The notes beneath the pieces were generated by a model. It saw only the letters and a program-made list of their open reading frames with translations, did not search any database and had not been told where the DNA came from. Below, in pieces: positions 43,675-52,155 of a stretch of DNA of 53,067 bases. The position numbers were made by a program, and so were the translations under genes. Source of the DNA: Maribacter sp. (GTDB lineage: Bacteria; Bacteroidota; Bacteroidia; Flavobacteriales; Flavobacteriaceae); the NCBI RefSeq assembly GCF_016744255.1, contig NZ_JADGES010000008.1, positions 1 to 53,067 on the forward strand, in the 5' to 3' direction. Numbering within the stretch: position 1 is the stretch's first letter; each line of letters starts with the position of its first letter.

Positions 43675-46600
43675 ATGCTTACAAAATTACGTCTACTTTT
43701 TTCAATTACCATAGTATTTCTTTCCTTTTACGGATCTGCACAGAGTAGCTACTGGAAACAGGAAGCACCTAGAAACGCTTTAAAGAAGTCTTTCTCACAA
43801 CGTTTTCAGGTTAAAAGCGCAAAAACTTTTTCTCTAGATGTTTCAAATTTTCAAAAATCTTTAACCTCTTTTTCTAAAAACGATGCAAAAACCGTTTTCT
43901 TTCCAGATGAAAATGGAAAACAAAATGCTTATCTAGTTAAAGAATCTTCGGTATTATCGCCAGAACTTGCATTAAAATACCCGAATATAAAATCTTTTGT
44001 AGGTTATGGTATTAACAACCCAAAAGACAAAATTCGTTTTAGTATTTCTCATAATGGAATACAAAGCATGGTTATTCATGGAGACAAAAAAGGGAATACC
44101 TACACGGAAAAGGCAGATAAAAACAAGTACATAACCTACAGAAGAGACGAAACTAATAAAACAGAAAAAGATTTTATTTGTAACACCACATCTAAAATTA
44201 AATCTACAATTGGAGCTACAGCATTAAAACCAGTAGACGACCAGATTTTAAGAAAATACCGTTTAGCAGTTTCTACTACAGGGGAATATACCAATTACCA
44301 CGGAGGGAGTGTTGCAGATGCTTTGGCTGCCATAAATGCTACTGTGACAAGAATTAATGAAGTTTTTGAAACCGACCTTGCAATTACCTTGGAATTAGTT
44401 GCTAATACGGATTTAGTACTATATACAAATGCCTCAACAGACCCTTACGAATCTAATCTTAATACAGAAGTACAGAACACACTTACAACTATCATAGGAG
44501 CTGAAAATTATGACATAGGACATTTATTTCATGTGGATGCTGCAAATGGTAATGCTGGTTTTGTTGGCGCCGTTTGCATAGATGCTAAAAAAGGTAGCGC
44601 TTTTTCATCTCACCCAAACCCAGCAGGAGATTTATTCGATTTAGATTATGTTGCTCACGAAATGGGCCATCAATTTGGAGCTAACCACACTTGGTCGCAC
44701 GAATCTGAAGGCACACAAGTACAAGCAGAACCTGCAAGTGGCACCACTATAATGGGGTATGCAGGTATTGTAGGCGCTAATAATGTTGCTACACACGGAG
44801 ACCCTTATTACCATTATTATAGTATTCTTCAAATAACCGAATACCTTAGTTTCACTAGTTGTGGAGAAGAAATAGCTTTAACTAACACTCCTCCAACTGT
44901 AGATTTAACAGGAAACTTTACCATTCCTAAATCTACACCATTTGTTCTTAAAGGAAACGCAACAGATACAGATATTACAGATGTTTTAACCTATACCTGG
45001 GAACAAATAGACAATGGTGTTGTAACCCAATCTACTTTTGGTCCTACAAATGTTAGCGGCGCAAATTTTAGATCACAAATACCCACTATAAATTCAGAAC
45101 GATATTTTCCGAAATTATCTAGCGTTATTTCTGGCAATTTAACCCAAACAAACCCCGCTATTAATTCTGCTTGGGAAACTCTTTCCGATGTAGAACGAGA
45201 ATTAAATTTTGCCTTTACCGTAAGAGATAATGCTCCAGGAGGAGGCCAGGTTGTCTCTGATTTAGCAACTGTTTCTGTGGCAAGTAATGCAGGCCCATTT
45301 ATGGTTACCTCACAAACAGCTAATGAAATTTACAAAGGAGGAGACGCAAAAACTATCACTTGGGACGTTGCCAATACCAATATTGCCCCAGTTCTCACTT
45401 CTACTGTCACTATTTTATTATCTATTAATGGCGGGCAAACATTCGATATAATTTTAGCGGAAGATGTTATAAATGATGGAGAACACAAGATAATTCTTCC
45501 AAACGCAAGCACCACCGAAGCAAGAATAATGGTTAAGGCAAATAACAATATTTATTTTGCCATAAACAATAGTGATTTTACCATTGAAGAATCCAAAATT
45601 ATATTAAACTTCAGTAATTTAGAATACGAAGTTTGCGCCCCGAACGATTTAACAACCACCTTCAACTACGAAGCTTATTTAGCGTTTTCAGAAGAGAGCA
45701 CGTTTAGTATTGTATCTCCTCCTGCGGGTTTAGGCATAGCCATTACACCAAATACAGCAACACTTACAGATACCGAAATCACTATTAACTTTACTAATAC
45801 ATTGAGTTTAGCTCCTGGAACATACCCCATCCAAGTTCTTTCTACATCTGCTACAGAAACAAAAACGGTTACTTTAGACCTCTATATATCCGATTCTAAT
45901 TTTTCTGATGTAGTACTTCAAAGTCCTCTTAATAATTTAACGGATGCTTCAACAAGTACCGAACTCACATGGATAAACAACCCTATTTACACCAGCTATG
46001 ATATAGAAATAGCTACAGATGAATTATTTACAAACATTGTAGAAGCAATCAATGTAGCATCCAACTCATATATGCCATTATCTTTACAATATGAGACTAG
46101 CTACTACTGGCGCATAAAACCAAAAAACATTTGTGGAGAAGGGAACTTTAGCCTTCCTTTTACATTTACGACTCTTAAATTTAGTTGTAATTCTAAAAGC
46201 GCCATTGGCCTACCACTAGAAATAACAGCAAACGGAACGCCTACCATAAGCTCTAAAGTATCTTTTTATGAAGATGTCCCTCTATCGGATATTAAAGTTT
46301 CATTAGAATTAGACCACAATTATTTAGAAGATTTAGTGGCTACCTTAATATCTCCTGAAGGGACTAAAGTAATATTAGTTTCTAGTTCCTGTGGAGAATT
46401 AAAAAATATAAATGCCATTTTTGATGATAACGCTAACGCTTTTACTTGCGGTGGAGACCCTGCCATTACAGGAACCGTGAAGCCACTTGGAACCTTAAGC
46501 TCTTTTAAAGGGGAATCTATAAAAGGAGATTGGACACTTCAAATTAGCGATAATGCTAATGAAGATGGCGGCTTCCTTAAAGCTTTCTCTATTGAGATAT

Positions 46601-47439
46601 GCGTAGAAGGAGAACTTAGACCCGACGAAGACAATGATGGTGTTTTTGATGACGGTGATGATTTATGCCTTGGAACTCCCGAAGGGTTAGAAGTAGACGA
46701 AACAGGTTGTACTATATACCTATTCCCAACAACTAATTTTACTGTTACTGCACAAAGTGAAGCATGTAGAAATAGTAACGACGGAAAAATTATAATAGAT
46801 GCTACTTTACCATTAGATTATGAAATCACAGTTAATGGAACCGGTATAAATTCTACAGAAAATTTTAATGTAAATTATACTTTAGACAACTTAAGTTCTG
46901 GGACTTATAATATTTGCATTACTGGTACAGATAGCAATATAGTATACGAAAATCATTGTTTCGATGTAATAATCACAGAACCAGAAGTACTAAACGTAAG
47001 CTCTAAGCAGTCTCTAAACGGCAAGCAAACTAGTTTAACCTTATCTGGAGCCTTACTATACAATATAGAATTAAACGGCATTGTAACGCAAACAAACAAG
47101 TCTAAAATTACTTTAAACTTAAAAGAAGGTACAAATACTTTAAAAGTATATACTAACCTTCCATGCCAAGGAATATATAACGAACAATTGTTCTCTATTG
47201 AACAACCTATTATTTACCCCAATCCTTTTAACACCACCACTACCCTATTTCTTGATAATTATTTACAGGATATTGAAATAAAAATATTTACTAGTAGCGG
47301 ACAATTAATAAGTACTAGAAATTACAATATAGATAACACAAAATTAAAATTAGATTTTACAAGTTTACCTACAGGCATATACTTTATATCCTATAAAGGC
47401 GAAGCTTTAAAAGGAACAGCAAAAGTAATTAAGCAATGA
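43675..47439 (+). CDS. Secreted reprolysin-like metalloprotease with T9SS sorting domain
   Basis: Large extracellular zinc protease of 1254 residues. Signal peptide (LLFSITIVFLSFYGSAQ), a propeptide (to about 185), then a metzincin catalytic domain with His328-Glu-x-x-His332 and His338 in HEMGHQFGANH and the Met-turn TIMGYAG. Later come Ig/FN3-like domains, a P-domain-like segment (about 845-980, SLELDHNYLEDLVATL, GDWTLQISDNA), a calcium-type stretch DEDNDGVFDDGDD, and a type IX secretion C-terminal domain (YPNPFNTTTTLFL to the end). It is likely exported and anchored or released. The downstream lipoprotein gene overlaps by 4 bp. Confidence 0.92.
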   Translation: MLTKLRLLFSITIVFLSFYGSAQSSYWKQEAPRNALKKSFSQRFQVKSAKTFSLDVSNFQKSLTSFSKNDAKTVFFPDENGKQNAYLVKESSVLSPELALKYPNIKSFVGYGINNPKDKIRFSISHNGIQSMVIHGDKKGNTYTEKADKNKYITYRRDETNKTEKDFICNTTSKIKSTIGATALKPVDDQILRKYRLAVSTTGEYTNYHGGSVADALAAINATVTRINEVFETDLAITLELVANTDLVLYTNASTDPYESNLNTEVQNTLTTIIGAENYDIGHLFHVDAANGNAGFVGAVCIDAKKGSAFSSHPNPAGDLFDLDYVAHEMGHQFGANHTWSHESEGTQVQAEPASGTTIMGYAGIVGANNVATHGDPYYHYYSILQITEYLSFTSCGEEIALTNTPPTVDLTGNFTIPKSTPFVLKGNATDTDITDVLTYTWEQIDNGVVTQSTFGPTNVSGANFRSQIPTINSERYFPKLSSVISGNLTQTNPAINSAWETLSDVERELNFAFTVRDNAPGGGQVVSDLATVSVASNAGPFMVTSQTANEIYKGGDAKTITWDVANTNIAPVLTSTVTILLSINGGQTFDIILAEDVINDGEHKIILPNASTTEARIMVKANNNIYFAINNSDFTIEESKIILNFSNLEYEVCAPNDLTTTFNYEAYLAFSEESTFSIVSPPAGLGIAITPNTATLTDTEITINFTNTLSLAPGTYPIQVLSTSATETKTVTLDLYISDSNFSDVVLQSPLNNLTDASTSTELTWINNPIYTSYDIEIATDELFTNIVEAINVASNSYMPLSLQYETSYYWRIKPKNICGEGNFSLPFTFTTLKFSCNSKSAIGLPLEITANGTPTISSKVSFYEDVPLSDIKVSLELDHNYLEDLVATLISPEGTKVILVSSSCGELKNINAIFDDNANAFTCGGDPAITGTVKPLGTLSSFKGESIKGDWTLQISDNANEDGGFLKAFSIEICVEGELRPDEDNDGVFDDGDDLCLGTPEGLEVDETGCTIYLFPTTNFTVTAQSEACRNSNDGKIIIDATLPLDYEITVNGTGINSTENFNVNYTLDNLSSGTYNICITGTDSNIVYENHCFDVIITEPEVLNVSSKQSLNGKQTSLTLSGALLYNIELNGIVTQTNKSKITLNLKEGTNTLKVYTNLPCQGIYNEQLFSIEQPIIYPNPFNTTTTLFLDNYLQDIEIKIFTSSGQLISTRNYNIDNTKLKLDFTSLPTGIYFISYKGEALKGTAKVIKQ

Positions 47440-48131
47440 GAATTATAGGAATCCTTATATTAACCTTTTTTGTTTTTGGCTGTAAAAAATCGGAGCCATC
47501 AGAAACCCCAGTAGAAGAGCCGCCAACAGCAGCGCTTTTATCTTATCCAGACAAGAACTCAGAATGCACCACAGGTGTAAGCATAAGTAATACTGCTAGT
47601 GAAGTAGAATTTAGATGGAATACCGCTAAAAATACAGATAGCTATACCTTAAGTGTAACGAACCAAAATACGGGATTTACCCAAACTATGAATACCTCTG
47701 CTTTAACTCTTAAAGTACCTCTAGATAAAGGGACTCCGTATACCTGGTTTGTTGTTACAAAAAATAATAAAGTCTCCAAAACCTCTGCAAGTGACACATG
47801 GGCTTTTTACAATTCTGGATTTGTTTCTGCATATGTACCATTTCCTGCAGAAATAATTTTTCCAAAAATTGGAGACAACGCATTTCTAGACTTAAATAAT
47901 GAAATTAATTTAGACTGGTCTGGGTCAGATTTAGATAATGACATTGACAGCTATGACTTATATTTTTCTACCACCAAACCACCAACAACTCTTTTAACTA
48001 CAACCACACCTGCAGTTACAGAACAAAAAGTTACGGTAGAAGGTAATACTATATATTATTGGAAAGTAATAACAAAAGATAAAGAAGGAAATACTTCTGA
48101 CTCTGGAGTATTTAGTTTTAAAGCACTTTAA
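47436..48131 (+). CDS. Lipoprotein with two fibronectin III-like domains
   Basis: 231 residues. The signal ends in FVFGC (Cys16), followed by two beta-sandwich modules rich in Thr and Ser that look FN3-like (PLDKGTPYTWFVVTKNNK, and DLDNDIDSYDLYFST then TIYYWKVITKDKEGN). ATGA overlap with the protease gene means coupled translation. The protease itself carries a similar FN3-like module (YETSYYWRIKPKN). It may hold or accompany the secreted protease at the surface; no enzymatic motif is seen. Confidence 0.82.
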   Translation: MRIIGILILTFFVFGCKKSEPSETPVEEPPTAALLSYPDKNSECTTGVSISNTASEVEFRWNTAKNTDSYTLSVTNQNTGFTQTMNTSALTLKVPLDKGTPYTWFVVTKNNKVSKTSASDTWAFYNSGFVSAYVPFPAEIIFPKIGDNAFLDLNNEINLDWSGSDLDNDIDSYDLYFSTTKPPTTLLTTTTPAVTEQKVTVEGNTIYYWKVITKDKEGNTSDSGVFSFKAL

Positions 48132-48761
48132 CTATTTACCATTAAATTGGTTCATGGTATTTTTAACCCCTGATAAAGCAAAAGAACTAACTAGTTCCGA
48201 TGCTTTTACCAAACGCTCTTCAAGATTTTTATTTTCCTCAGAACTCCATTCTCCCAAGACATAATCTACCTGCCTGCCCGTACCAAAATCTGCACCTACA
48301 CCAAATCTAAAACGGTTATAATTTGTAGTTTGCAGTACTTCTTGAATACTTTTCAACCCGTTATGACCACCATCACTTCCCTTCATTTTCAATCTAAAAG
48401 TACCAAATTCTAAATTTATATCATCGGTTATTATCAGTACGTTCTCTAACGGAATTTTTTCTTTGTCCATCCAATACTTAACAGCCTTACCACTAAGATT
48501 CATGTAAGTAGCCGGCTTTAAGCAAAGAAGACTTCGTCCCTTAATTTTAACTACAGCAACATCCCCTAATCTTTGGGTGTCAAAAGAAGCCTCTTTGCTT
48601 TCTACTAAAGCATCTAACACCTTAAAACCTATATTATGCCTAGTCTCTGCATATTCGCTTCCAATATTCCCTAAACCAACTACTAAAAATTTTTTCATTA
48701 TATCTAATTCTTCTAAAAAAGCAGGAGTACTACCAAATAACCATTTAATTATAGATAACAT
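48132..48761 (-). CDS. pth: Peptidyl-tRNA hydrolase
   Basis: Releases peptides from stalled peptidyl-tRNA. The core begins MKKFLVVGLGNIGSEY at 48698. I extend to an ATG at 48761, adding a 21-residue hydrophobic/charged stretch (LSIIKWLFGSTPAF), because the frame is open and has an AAGGA-like ribosome site. Conserved parts are TRHNIGF (His), TYMNLSGKAV (Asn), ITDDINLEFG (Asp) and GSDGGHNGLKSI. The common GNPG is GNIG here. It follows rplY, separated by a strong terminator, so it may also have its own promoter. Confidence 0.93.
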   Translation of the reverse strand: MLSIIKWLFGSTPAFLEELDIMKKFLVVGLGNIGSEYAETRHNIGFKVLDALVESKEASFDTQRLGDVAVVKIKGRSLLCLKPATYMNLSGKAVKYWMDKEKIPLENVLIITDDINLEFGTFRLKMKGSDGGHNGLKSIQEVLQTTNYNRFRFGVGADFGTGRQVDYVLGEWSSEENKNLEERLVKASELVSSFALSGVKNTMNQFNGK

Positions 48762-48789
48762 AAGTCCTTTTGTAATGGTATAAAAATAC

Positions 48790-48820
48790 AAAAGCATCTC
48801 ATAAAATATGAGATGCTTTT
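48790..48820. terminator. Bidirectional terminator after rplY
   Basis: Perfect 14-bp stem AAAAGCATCTCATA / TATGAGATGCTTTT with a 3-base loop. It lies 19 bases past the rplY stop codon and upstream of pth. Confidence 0.85.
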
Positions 48821-48839
48821 AAACTTATATAATTTTTGT

Positions 48840-49457
48840 TTACTCTGCTGCTGGAGCTTCTGCTCCTTCTGCCTCTTCTCCTTCTCCTTCTTCTTCCTCG
48901 TCTTCAGCTGCATTACGAGAAGTTTTAACCTGTACAATTACAGTATTATCTGGGTGAAGTAATGTAAAATCTTCACTCAATAAACTTTCCACTTTGATAT
49001 TATCACCAATCTTAAGCTCTGATATATCTACATCGAAAAAATCCACTAAATTCCCAGGTAATGCCTTAACAGAAAGTTTTCTCTTTCTAAATAACAAACC
49101 TCCACCATTTTTAACACCTGGCGAACTACCTTGCAACCTAACTGGTATAGACATTGTAACTTCTTTATCTGGAAATAACTGATAAAAATCTACGTGAATA
49201 ATTTTATCTGTTACAGGATGAAACTGAATATCCTGCATAATTGCGTCTACTTTAGTTCCATTCTCTAATTCAACCACAACTGTGTGTGCGTTTGGAGTGT
49301 AAACCAAATCTCTAAATGACAATTCATTTGCTGAAAAATGTAATGGTTTTTCCCCTCCGTATACTACGCAAGGAACCTTTCCAGCATTACGTAAGGCTTT
49401 TGTTGCTTTTTTGCCTACGATTTCTCTTTCTGATCCTTTAATTGTAATTGACTTCAT
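48840..49457 (-). CDS. rplY: 50S ribosomal protein bL25 (Ctc form)
   Basis: 5S rRNA-binding ribosomal protein of 205 residues: N-terminal L25 domain (about 1-90, [33 protein letters not shown]) plus the TL5/Ctc C-terminal beta domain (about 95-180, [25 protein letters not shown]). A long acidic Glu/Ala tail follows ([16 protein letters not shown]). It is 46 bp downstream of prs in the same direction, a common bacterial arrangement. Confidence 0.96.
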   Translation of the reverse strand: MKSITIKGSEREIVGKKATKALRNAGKVPCVVYGGEKPLHFSANELSFRDLVYTPNAHTVVVELENGTKVDAIMQDIQFHPVTDKIIHVDFYQLFPDKEVTMSIPVRLQGSSPGVKNGGGLLFRKRKLSVKALPGNLVDFFDVDISELKIGDNIKVESLLSEDFTLLHPDNTVIVQVKTSRNAAEDEEEEGEGEEAEGAEAPAAE

Positions 49458-49503
49458 TATATATATTAAAAATTAATAATTCTTTTTTACAGTTTCTATG
49501 TTA

Positions 49504-50445
49504 TTACATTAAAAACTTAGAACTTATAGAAGTATTGTTCTGTACTCTATTCATAACATCTGCAAATAGTGTAGCACAACTTAATACTTTCACCTTTTTA
49601 CTATCTTTTCTTGTTGGGATAGAATCGGTAATTATTAGTTCTGATAATTGTGATTTTTCTATTTTATCATAAGCATCACCCGACAATAAACCGTGCGTAG
49701 TTATAGCTCTTACACTTAACGCTCCTCTTTCCATCATTAAATCTGCCGCCTTAGCTAATGTCCCAGCGGTATCAACCATATCATCTACTAAAACAACATT
49801 CTTTCCTCTTACATCACCAATTAACTCCATATGTGAAATTACATTAGCTTTTGCTCGTTGCTTATAACAAATCACGACATCACTCTTTAAAGCTTTAGAA
49901 TAAGCATAAGCTCTTTTAGAGCCTCCCATATCCGGAGATGCAATTGTTAAGTTATCAAGATTTAAATTTCTTAAATACGGCAAAAACAAAGTAGATGCAA
50001 ATAAATGATCCACAGGCTTCTCAAAGAAACCTTGTATTTGGTCAGCATGCAAGTCCATTGTTATAATACGAGTTGCTCCAGCTGTCTCCAGCATTTTAGC
50101 AACCAATTTTGCAGCAATAGGAACTCTTGGCTTATCCTTACGATCCTGTCTTGCCCAACCAAAATAAGGCATAACCGCGGTAATGTGTCTTGCAGATGCA
50201 CGCTTAGCAGCATCTAACATTAACAACATCTCCATTAAGTTTTCCGAACTTGGATTTGTAGATCCAATTATGAAGACTCTAGCTCCACGAACTGATTCTT
50301 CAAAAGAAGGCTGAAATTCCCCATCACTATATCTTGAAAATTGTACTTTCCCTAACTCAGTTCCATATTTTTTAGCAATCTTTTCTGCTAATATGGTACT
50401 TTGTGTACAGGCAAAAATTTTAGGTTCTGGTATTTGATACGCCAT
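49504..50445 (-). CDS. prs: Ribose-phosphate pyrophosphokinase
   Basis: Makes PRPP from ribose-5-phosphate and ATP for nucleotide synthesis. The 313-residue protein has ACTQSTILAEKIAKKYG, GSTNPSSENLMEML, the catalytic YFGWARQDRKDKPRVPI, the divalent-cation/substrate segment ITMDLHADQIQGFF, and the PRPP loop VVLVDDMVDTAGTL. Length and motifs are standard class I. A -7 box lies at 50498-50505 on the minus strand. Confidence 0.97.
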   Translation of the reverse strand: MAYQIPEPKIFACTQSTILAEKIAKKYGTELGKVQFSRYSDGEFQPSFEESVRGARVFIIGSTNPSSENLMEMLLMLDAAKRASARHITAVMPYFGWARQDRKDKPRVPIAAKLVAKMLETAGATRIITMDLHADQIQGFFEKPVDHLFASTLFLPYLRNLNLDNLTIASPDMGGSKRAYAYSKALKSDVVICYKQRAKANVISHMELIGDVRGKNVVLVDDMVDTAGTLAKAADLMMERGALSVRAITTHGLLSGDAYDKIEKSQLSELIITDSIPTRKDSKKVKVLSCATLFADVMNRVQNNTSISSKFLM

Positions 50446-50497
50446 GGCTAATGTGTTGTTCCCTAGTTTATTAAACTTCTTTTTCGTTAAGGAGGTG

Positions 50498-50505
50498 CAA
50501 ATTTA
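50498..50505 (-). promoter_or_regulatory. -7 box before prs
   Basis: TAAATTTG on the minus strand, 52 bases before the prs ATG. It predicts a leader of about 45 bases. No clear TTG -33 is visible. Confidence 0.5.
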
Positions 50506-50570
50506 GGATTTTTTTTGGGGTACTAAAGCATATTAATGCCTTTTTTTAGAGGTAAAAAGAAATTATTTTT

Positions 50571-50578
50571 TAATTTTG
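50571..50578 (+). promoter_or_regulatory. -7 box before tRNA-Leu
   Basis: TAATTTTG fits TAnnTTTG and lies 20 bases before the tRNA 5' end, as expected for a tRNA promoter. Confidence 0.6.
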
Positions 50579-50598
50579 CAGTCCTCTTAACAAGTTAT

Positions 50599-50678
50599 GC
50601 TCGAGTGGCGGAACTGGTAGACGCGCTGGATTCAAAATCCAGTTCTTCGGAGTGCGGGTTCGATTCCCGCCTCGAGTA
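50599..50678 (+). tRNA. tRNA-Leu (anticodon CAA)
   Basis: Acceptor GCTCGAG pairs with CTCGAGT (first pair G-U). The anticodon stem CTGGA/TCCAG encloses TTCAAAA, giving anticodon CAA for codon UUG. A short variable arm and the T-loop GGTTCGATTCC follow. CCA is not encoded. A terminator follows directly. Confidence 0.93.
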
Positions 50679-50684
50679 CTTTAT

Positions 50685-50727
50685 AAAATCGTAACCACTT
50701 ATTTATTAAGTGTTTACGATTTTTTTG
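50685..50727 (+). terminator. Terminator after tRNA-Leu
   Basis: AAAATCGTAA pairs with TTACGATTTT, with an inner CACTTA/TAAGTG stem and a T-run. It ends the tRNA transcript. Confidence 0.8.
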
Positions 50728-51046
50728 TGTTCTTTTTTCCAAATATCTAACTACAAAAAGAACTTTTTTACTGCCTTAGTAAGACCTTCTCTTCACCAAA
50801 AAAAGTAACTACTCCTCAAGAAAATGGAGTAAATAAAAAAAAGAGTGAAACATGAGTTTTTCTTTAAAAAAATCCATTTTAACACATTAAAAAGAGAGGC
50901 TTCTTCCATAATAACCCGAGGAGAGAAACTTAAAAAGTTATGATTAATTCAATACTTCAGCAATTATAACGCAAAATATAATTAACACTTTTTATCTTTT
51001 TTGTAGAGGTTATAATTTAGTTATACTTTTATCTTTTTTAGATTCC
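50728..51046. other. Intergenic region before the regulator gene
   Basis: About 320 bases with no supported gene. The last 60 bases are very AT-rich with several T-rich boxes (TATCTTTTTTG at about 50993), a poor match to the promoter consensus. Confidence 0.4.
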
Positions 51047-51727
51047 ATGGAAGATTACTACAAAAAAACCAAACACTTAGTCGCAGTTGATTGTGTCATT
51101 TTTGGCTATAAGAAAGAGCAATTACATCTTTTATTATACCCTAGAGGGTTTGAGCCTGCTAAAGGTAAATGGTCATTAATGGGAGGCTTTTTACAAGACA
51201 AAGAATCTTCAGATGATTCTGCAAGAAGAATACTAAAAAGTACTACAGGGTTGATGGACGTATATCTTGAACAGGTCGCTTTTTTTACTAATCCACTACG
51301 TGATAAAGCAGCCAGGGTGATAAGTTTAGTATATTATGCATTGTTAAAGGAGGATAAATATGATGAAACTTTAGTTAGAGAACATGGTGCACATTGGTGG
51401 CCAGTTAATAAATTACCAGATTTTATTTTTGATCATGAAGAAATGGTGAGAAAATCTATGGAAAAACTTCAACTTAAGGCTTCAATAAACCTGGTCGGAA
51501 TTGAATTATTACCTGAAATGTTTACTTTACAGCAACTTCGAAACTTATACGAAGCTATATTTCAAAAAAAATTAGATCCTGGTAATTTTAGAAAAAAACT
51601 ACTTTCAACCGATATGTTCGAGAAATTAAATATTAAAAACACAAAAGCGTCTAAAAAAGGAGCTTATTATTATAGAGTAAAAGTAACTAGCCAGAATAAG
51701 AGTTTTGATAGATTGATGAAATTTTAA
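51047..51727 (+). CDS. Nudix-type transcriptional regulator (AraR-like)
   Basis: 226 residues: a Nudix-fold N-terminal domain (about 8-140, GKWSLMGGFLQDKESSDDSARRIL, where the catalytic Nudix box is degraded) and a C-terminal winged helix (about 150-226, LPEMFTLQQLRNLYEAIFQK, GNFRKKLLSTDMF). This is the NrtR-like build. In Bacteroides the L-arabinose regulator AraR has this architecture and responds to arabinose. The araA gene starts 428 bp downstream in the same direction, which supports an AraR role. Loss of the Nudix catalytic residues fits a sensor and not an enzyme. Confidence 0.88.
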   Translation: MEDYYKKTKHLVAVDCVIFGYKKEQLHLLLYPRGFEPAKGKWSLMGGFLQDKESSDDSARRILKSTTGLMDVYLEQVAFFTNPLRDKAARVISLVYYALLKEDKYDETLVREHGAHWWPVNKLPDFIFDHEEMVRKSMEKLQLKASINLVGIELLPEMFTLQQLRNLYEAIFQKKLDPGNFRKKLLSTDMFEKLNIKNTKASKKGAYYYRVKVTSQNKSFDRLMKF

Positions 51728-52025
51728 TAAATTCTCGCCTAAATTCATCAGTAACTATTACTTAAATTTTTCAGGGTGTTTCTAGTTTCTAATATTATAA
51801 CCTGCAAATATATTTCTGTATAAAATATTGAAGACTTTTAATATGAACTTATTTTTTTTGTGACAATCATTAACTACTACTAGCTATTCTTTTTAATTTA
51901 ATATAATCTTGATTCACTTTCAAAAACATAGTGCCAAAAGCACTATTTAACACAAGCAAAAAAAAGATTACAAAAAATAAATGCCTCGATCACTAAATAG
52001 CTAATGTTTAAATAGTCATTATTTT

Positions 52026-52064
52026 AAATATTAATAAAAGTATAAATGACTTTTATTAATATTT
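52026..52064. promoter_or_regulatory. 16-bp perfect inverted repeat, candidate AraR operator
   Basis: AAATATTAATAAAAGT (52026-52041) and ACTTTTATTAATATTT (52049-52064) are exact reverse complements around seven bases. The element lies immediately upstream of the -7 box, where a bound repressor would block polymerase. Confidence 0.5.
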
Positions 52065-52068
52065 TATA

Positions 52069-52076
52069 TATATTTG
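52069..52076 (+). promoter_or_regulatory. -7 box of araA
   Basis: TATATTTG fits TAnnTTTG. It is 79 bases before the araA ATG and 4 bases after the inverted repeat. No TTG -33 is evident because that position is inside the repeat. Confidence 0.5.
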
Positions 52077-52155
52077 TTTCTTATTAGTTTACTCACAATA
52101 ACTATTTATCAGCTATTTATGATTATTTTAATAAAAGTAATATAACCTATATATT

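Larger units (their letters stand above)
51728..52155. other. araA upstream region
   Basis: About 430 very AT-rich bases without a supported gene. It contains the 16-bp inverted repeat and -7 box listed separately, plus another direct copy of TTAATAAAAGTA at 52128-52139 close to the araA start. Confidence 0.5.
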
